From positions 2,443,501 to 2,507,500 of the forward strand of contig JAILWY010000010.1 in NCBI GenBank assembly GCA_022113835.1: a stretch of 64,000 bases of DNA, in the 5' to 3' direction. This DNA is from Atopsyche davidsoni (lineage: Eukaryota > Arthropoda > Insecta > Trichoptera > Hydrobiosidae). Both the position numbers and the translations under genes were made by a program. The notes under the pieces were generated by a model. That model saw only the letters and a program-made list of their open reading frames with translations, was not told the origin of the DNA and did not search any database. Numbering within the stretch: the first letter of the stretch is position 1; the number at the start of each line of letters is the position of its first letter. Below are positions 12,950 through 64,000 of this stretch, one piece after another.

Positions 12950-13273
12950 TCAATACGTGAAGAACGCGCTTCAGCGCCGGGCATTGAGGACAATACCAAC
13001 GTTCAGAATATCACACGCGCGATAGCGGCACGCTTCTGTCCAAAGGAGCCGAGTACGCGATAAGAAAATCGTCTGAAATATGATCAGATTCAGGGAAAAG
13101 TAGAAGGCATCGATTGTAAAGTTCACCCTCACGCGAGAGCTTAAAGATCGTAGGGGGCACGGGCGCAAGACTGCGCACGGCGACGGCGCGGCGGGCCGCA
13201 ACCCGCAATCGATACCCAGTGCCCGCCGAGCCAGCGAGCCGACCAGGCGGCCGAGGCGGTTCCTGCAGCCGCC
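12950..13273 (+). promoter_or_regulatory. nwk: Putative nwk promoter and 5' UTR (GC-rich)
   Basis: Base composition shifts sharply to GC/CpG-rich from about 13100 up to the first ATG, which lies in a strong context (GCCGCCATGC). The start site itself is not resolved and an upstream exon cannot be excluded. Confidence 0.4.
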
Positions 13274-62365
<49,092 letters not shown>

Positions 62366-62509
62366 ATGAATTTAGAAAGGGATGCGCCCGTGGCCGCGGG
62401 GCGCCGCGCTGCATCGACGCCCGCGAGCTCCCGCCCGTCGATGCAGCTCGGCGCCGCCGCCCAGAGCCGCACTCCACTCAACTTGCCGCGGTGTTCGTTT
62501 TACAGGAGT
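62366..62509 (+). CDS. Candidate alternative first exon of nwk (short isoform)
   Basis: A GC-rich, CpG-dense patch inside AT-rich intron 12. From ATG 62366 (MNLERDAPVAAG) or ATG 62441 (MQLGAAAQSRTPLNLPRCSF) the frame is open to YRS, followed by the donor GTGAGT in phase 0, the same phase as the exon 12 donor. If transcribed it could give a Nwk form lacking F-BAR and SH3a. No acceptor or downstream exon is visible in the window to prove it. Confidence 0.25.
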
Positions 62510-64000
62510 GTGAGTCCGCCACCGAAACCAATAACCAGGTCGGTGTCTAGATCCTCTTTTGCCTGCTTCCGCTTCTCATGTGACACGCCGTAGGCTTCGT
62601 GCATTGTCCCGCTGTGTAGATGTTGATCGCTTGCGTTAGCGCTTCAAGTACTGCCAGCCCGGCGGAGGCCGTCCCCGCCGAGTCACTCGCTCAAGAAGGC
62701 CTGAAGTAAATTGCACTGCGTTGGTCCCGTAATTGGCTTCCTTCCTTGTGGATTTGGTAACTCTTGCCCAAAGTAATTTAAAGTTCCTCAAAGGTTAGAG
62801 TGAACTGTGCTATTATTGCTATTACCTGCTCGCTTTGTGTTTCATGAAATAGCAAGAGTGCATAATTTCCTTCGAGTGTAGTTTACTTCGGCCTGCTTTG
62901 GTAACTGACACCGTTAACTGACACTGTGAAAATAGACGCAACTACACTATCCCTTCATTTAACAAAAAGTGAAGACACATATCTTACAAATAGTTTAATA
63001 TTTTAGTGAAATATTATTACATATATAATTATATGTAACACTGGCGACACTCTACGTTACACCATCACAGTATTTTCGATAAAAGCGTTGGCGCCGTGTG
63101 GCCGCGAGCCGCACGCGCTGCGCGGGGCGTCAGGGCTTTTGAATTTAACTATTTTGTTTATTTAATTTAACAACTTTATCGTTCTAACAGTTGTAAGCTC
63201 CTTAAACGAATACATCCTCTAAATCCGTTAAAAAGAACTAATTCAATGAAGATGAAGACGCTTACTATATAAATAAATAAAATAATTATTAAAATAATAC
63301 GGGAGATCAAATTCTTATCAGTTGTCTGTAGCACCTCGTGTTATATCAAAAATGTAACATCAAAACTCAATTTTACTGAACTAAAATTGTATACAATCTC
63401 AGAGAATAATAAACAGCATACATACTACCGTGTACTATTATCTGGGAAGAAAACAAATAAGTGAGCAAAGTATGTGCGCTAAGAAGAAGCCTCGACGAAC
63501 TGCTTTTCGTAACTCGTACGAGGGACGCAGTTCAGCCAACAAGCGGCTTGGAGAGGTCAGGGCATGTTGCGACTTGATGCCTCCCCTGGCATTTAGTTTT
63601 TCGTAGCATATTAAAAAATCATAATAACCCATGCCACACCTCACAGCTGACAAACTAAAGTAAAACATATATATTATATTTTCGTTGTATTATGCATGAA
63701 AATAGATAATTTTTTAATGACATTTTTCTATTTCGGAATAGGTGCATTCATAAATCCGAAGGCTTAAAACTATCAAAAGTTTTACAACAAAAACAATACT
63801 GCAGTCTTTTTGCCACGGTGATTCGTAAATTCTTGATTGTAAAAATTGAATCACAACCTAAAGAAAGACATTAAGTATTCAAAAAATCAATTTTCATCAG
63901 GCTATAATAAACATAATACTTACGCGTATATTTTTTTACGTCAAATGTAATTCATTTAAAATAATCACAATTGATCAGCTTCGTGTCTGTAGATTGCAAT
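62510..64000 (+). other. nwk: nwk intron 12, last part
   Basis: No further exon with SH3 or Pro-rich signature up to the edge. No gene or clear repeat recognised. Confidence 0.5.

Overview
The window is eukaryotic and looks like an insect genome, probably a moth or butterfly. It is AT-rich, with GT-AG introns from 77 bases to about 17 kb. It is full of small DNA-transposon relics: hAT, mariner, piggyBac and hairpin MITEs, plus RTE-like and R1-like LINE tails. There is a short TTAGG-like run. The order is inferred from general character, not from a diagnostic gene.

Left part (1-13.2 kb): the window opens inside the last coding exon of a very large, disordered, lysine/serine-rich protein, probably nuclear (stop at 4546), followed by a roughly 1.9 kb 3' UTR. 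About 6.5 kb of gene-free DNA follows, holding a long TA microsatellite, a 399-bp mariner-type MITE inserted at TA, two adjacent hairpin MITEs and a hAT MITE.

From 13.27 kb to beyond the right edge runs one long plus-strand gene, the insect orthologue of nervous wreck (nwk; FCHSD1/2 in vertebrates), an F-BAR/SH3 adaptor of membrane traffic and synaptic growth. Twelve coding exons join in phase into 591 residues covering FCH/F-BAR, linker and first SH3. The second SH3 and tail lie beyond 64,000. There is a classic short first exon (MQPPPRK), an alternative in-frame start in exon 2, and a candidate GC-rich internal first exon at 62.4-62.5 kb.

Most remarkable is nwk intron 8 (40760-57982). On its opposite strand is a row of at least seven small reading frames (A-G, 38-99 residues). 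Each has one hydrophobic span. Most have splice signals, and several have a GC-rich start region with a TCAGT-type initiator 30-70 bases before the ATG. A and B share a related second exon. E and D appear to lie on one two-cistron transcript. C has a possible 15-base microexon. In E and B the stop codon touches the splice donor. I do not recognise any of these peptides; together they look like an undescribed nested cluster of small membrane-peptide genes.

The other introns hold transposon remains: two hAT deletion copies (one with a perfect 8-bp target duplication), a 1.4 kb mariner that is the long relative of the MITE at 8.9 kb, Tc1/mariner fragments, a piggyBac C-terminus, LINE tails, a 139-bp tandem satellite, a perfect 31-bp palindrome and a 75-bp-arm hairpin.
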